Notes under the pieces: generated by a model
Told to the model about the DNA's origin: nothing
Seen by the model: only the letters and a program-made list of their open reading frames with translations
The model's database searches: none
From: Gemmatimonadota bacterium
GTDB taxonomy: Bacteria; Gemmatimonadota; Gemmatimonadetes; Gemmatimonadales; GWC2-71-9
Assembly (NCBI GenBank): GCA_024640185.1
Contig: JAHEFN010000180.1
Location: forward strand, 1-5,453
DNA: 5,453 bases
Reading direction: 5' to 3'
In this document: positions 4,918 to 5,453 of the stretch, piece after piece
How the letters are laid out: each line of letters begins with the position of its first letter
Position numbering within the stretch: the stretch's first letter is position 1
Position numbers and translations under genes: made by a program

Positions 4918-5453
4918 ATGTCGAATCCGTTCCGCACTCGCTCCATGCTCGGACTGGCCCTTCTGACCGCGTTCGCCCTGATCGTTGCCCCGTCGGCCGC
5001 CAACGCCCAGAGTTGGACCGACTGGACCTCGGGGAGCGGCAGCACGATGGACGGCACCCTCTTTGGTCAGGCCGTGAATTGGACCGGCACGACGGCCGGT
5101 GGGCAGTTCTCGAGTGGGTCCACTTGGGGTTCGTGTTGCAGCGGGAGTCCTGCGGGCGGGAACTACTTCGCTCCGGGTGGCACATACACTCAGAATGGCC
5201 TCACCGCGCCGGGAGTCGGCTTCATCCAGCTGATTGGTGCCGGTAGTGGGACGATCACCTTCGCCACCGCGGTCGTCAATCCGTACCTTGCCTTCATCAG
5301 TACCGGTCAGCCAAGCCTTCCGGTGACGTTTTACTTCGGCGACTCCTTCACGGTGCTCTCAAATAACAACGCCGGCTGCGATGCCTACTGGGGCTGCGGA
5401 TCGTACTCGGTCTCCGGGAACAATCTCACTGGCAATGAGTTCAGCGGCACGAT
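4918..5453 (+). CDS. Secreted PEP-CTERM-like surface protein, N-terminal 178 residues (3' end outside window)
   Basis: The frame is open from ATG 4918 to the end of the window. Residues 1-30 are a classic Sec signal peptide: charged MSNPFRTR, a hydrophobic core LGLALLTAFALIVA and a probable cut after SAANA, before Gln31. The mature part is rich in Gly, Ser, Thr and aromatics, with predicted beta character. TITFATAVVNPYLAFISTG (112-130), FTVLS (144-148) and SGNNLTGNEFSGT (166-178) resemble the body of exosortase-sorted PEP-CTERM proteins, where 'ItF...vvNP..a..S.G' and 'g..l.G.E..G.i' recur. The sorting signal itself (Pro-Glu-Pro, membrane segment, basic tail) would lie beyond the window, so it is not seen. 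There are four cysteines: adjacent Cys73-Cys74, and Cys154 and Cys160. It is probably exported to the cell surface or matrix. The specific function is unknown, and a different secreted beta-rich family is possible. Confidence 0.8.
   Translation, partial: MSNPFRTRSMLGLALLTAFALIVAPSAANAQSWTDWTSGSGSTMDGTLFGQAVNWTGTTAGGQFSSGSTWGSCCSGSPAGGNYFAPGGTYTQNGLTAPGVGFIQLIGAGSGTITFATAVVNPYLAFISTGQPSLPVTFYFGDSFTVLSNNNAGCDAYWGCGSYSVSGNNLTGNEFSGT

Noticed and set aside
4139..4966. 275-codon + strand frame overlapping rnhB in another phase
   Set aside because: Its composition is that of a frame-shifted GC-rich gene (Arg/Gly/Pro-rich) and it covers a gene with a complete RNase HII active site.
4860..5246. 128-codon + strand frame overlapping the secreted protein
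   Set aside because: The frame beginning at 4918 has a ribosome binding site and a full signal peptide. This one has neither and would start inside the putative promoter.

Overview
This is a GC-rich stretch of bacterial chromosome, with GC strongly preferred at third codon positions. All credible genes lie on the + strand. The lineage cannot be proved from the window. TrmD carries the variants CGHYKDIDQR and LLSPPSYTRP, which from memory resemble Bacteroidetes-group TrmDs. High GC, a PEP-CTERM-like secreted protein and pyrimidine-rich intergenic repeats also fit Gemmatimonadota or a related FCB-group lineage. I hold that assignment only moderately.

Bases 1-1840 hold a conserved translation operon: the 3' end of rpsP (ribosomal protein S16), then rimM (30S maturation factor), trmD (tRNA m1G37 methyltransferase) and rplS (ribosomal protein L19). 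The genes are tightly spaced. The operon closes with a strong GC-rich hairpin (1807-1831) that is a likely intrinsic terminator.

Bases 1885-3797 hold a two-gene cassette: a TauE/SafE-family membrane transporter and an enolase-superfamily enzyme of the mandelate racemase/muconate lactonizing group, related to 4-hydroxyproline-betaine epimerase and cis-3-hydroxyproline dehydratase. They overlap by ATGA, so they are probably translationally coupled and may serve one carboxylate or amino-acid-derivative pathway. The cassette sits between rplS and rnhB, genes that are neighbours in many bacteria.

Bases 3798-4097 contain no convincing gene. They hold a 14-bp inverted repeat (one arm overlapping the enolase stop codon), a 15-bp direct repeat, a two-part hairpin and pyrimidine-rich tracts. 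rnhB (RNase HII) follows at 4098-4742. It has no Shine-Dalgarno but has a -10-like TAGCTT just upstream, so a leaderless mRNA is possible.

Bases 4743-4917 form an unusually AT-rich intergenic segment ahead of a secreted protein that runs off the window. It contains a good -24/-12 (sigma-54-type) promoter candidate at 4861-4876, two dyads 70-100 bp upstream of the predicted start that could bind an enhancer-binding protein, and a clear ribosome binding site. The downstream protein (4918 to the window end) has a signal peptide and a body resembling PEP-CTERM/exosortase-sorted surface proteins, a class known in some bacteria to be controlled by RpoN with PrsK/PrsR. This regulatory arrangement is the most interesting hypothesis in the window.
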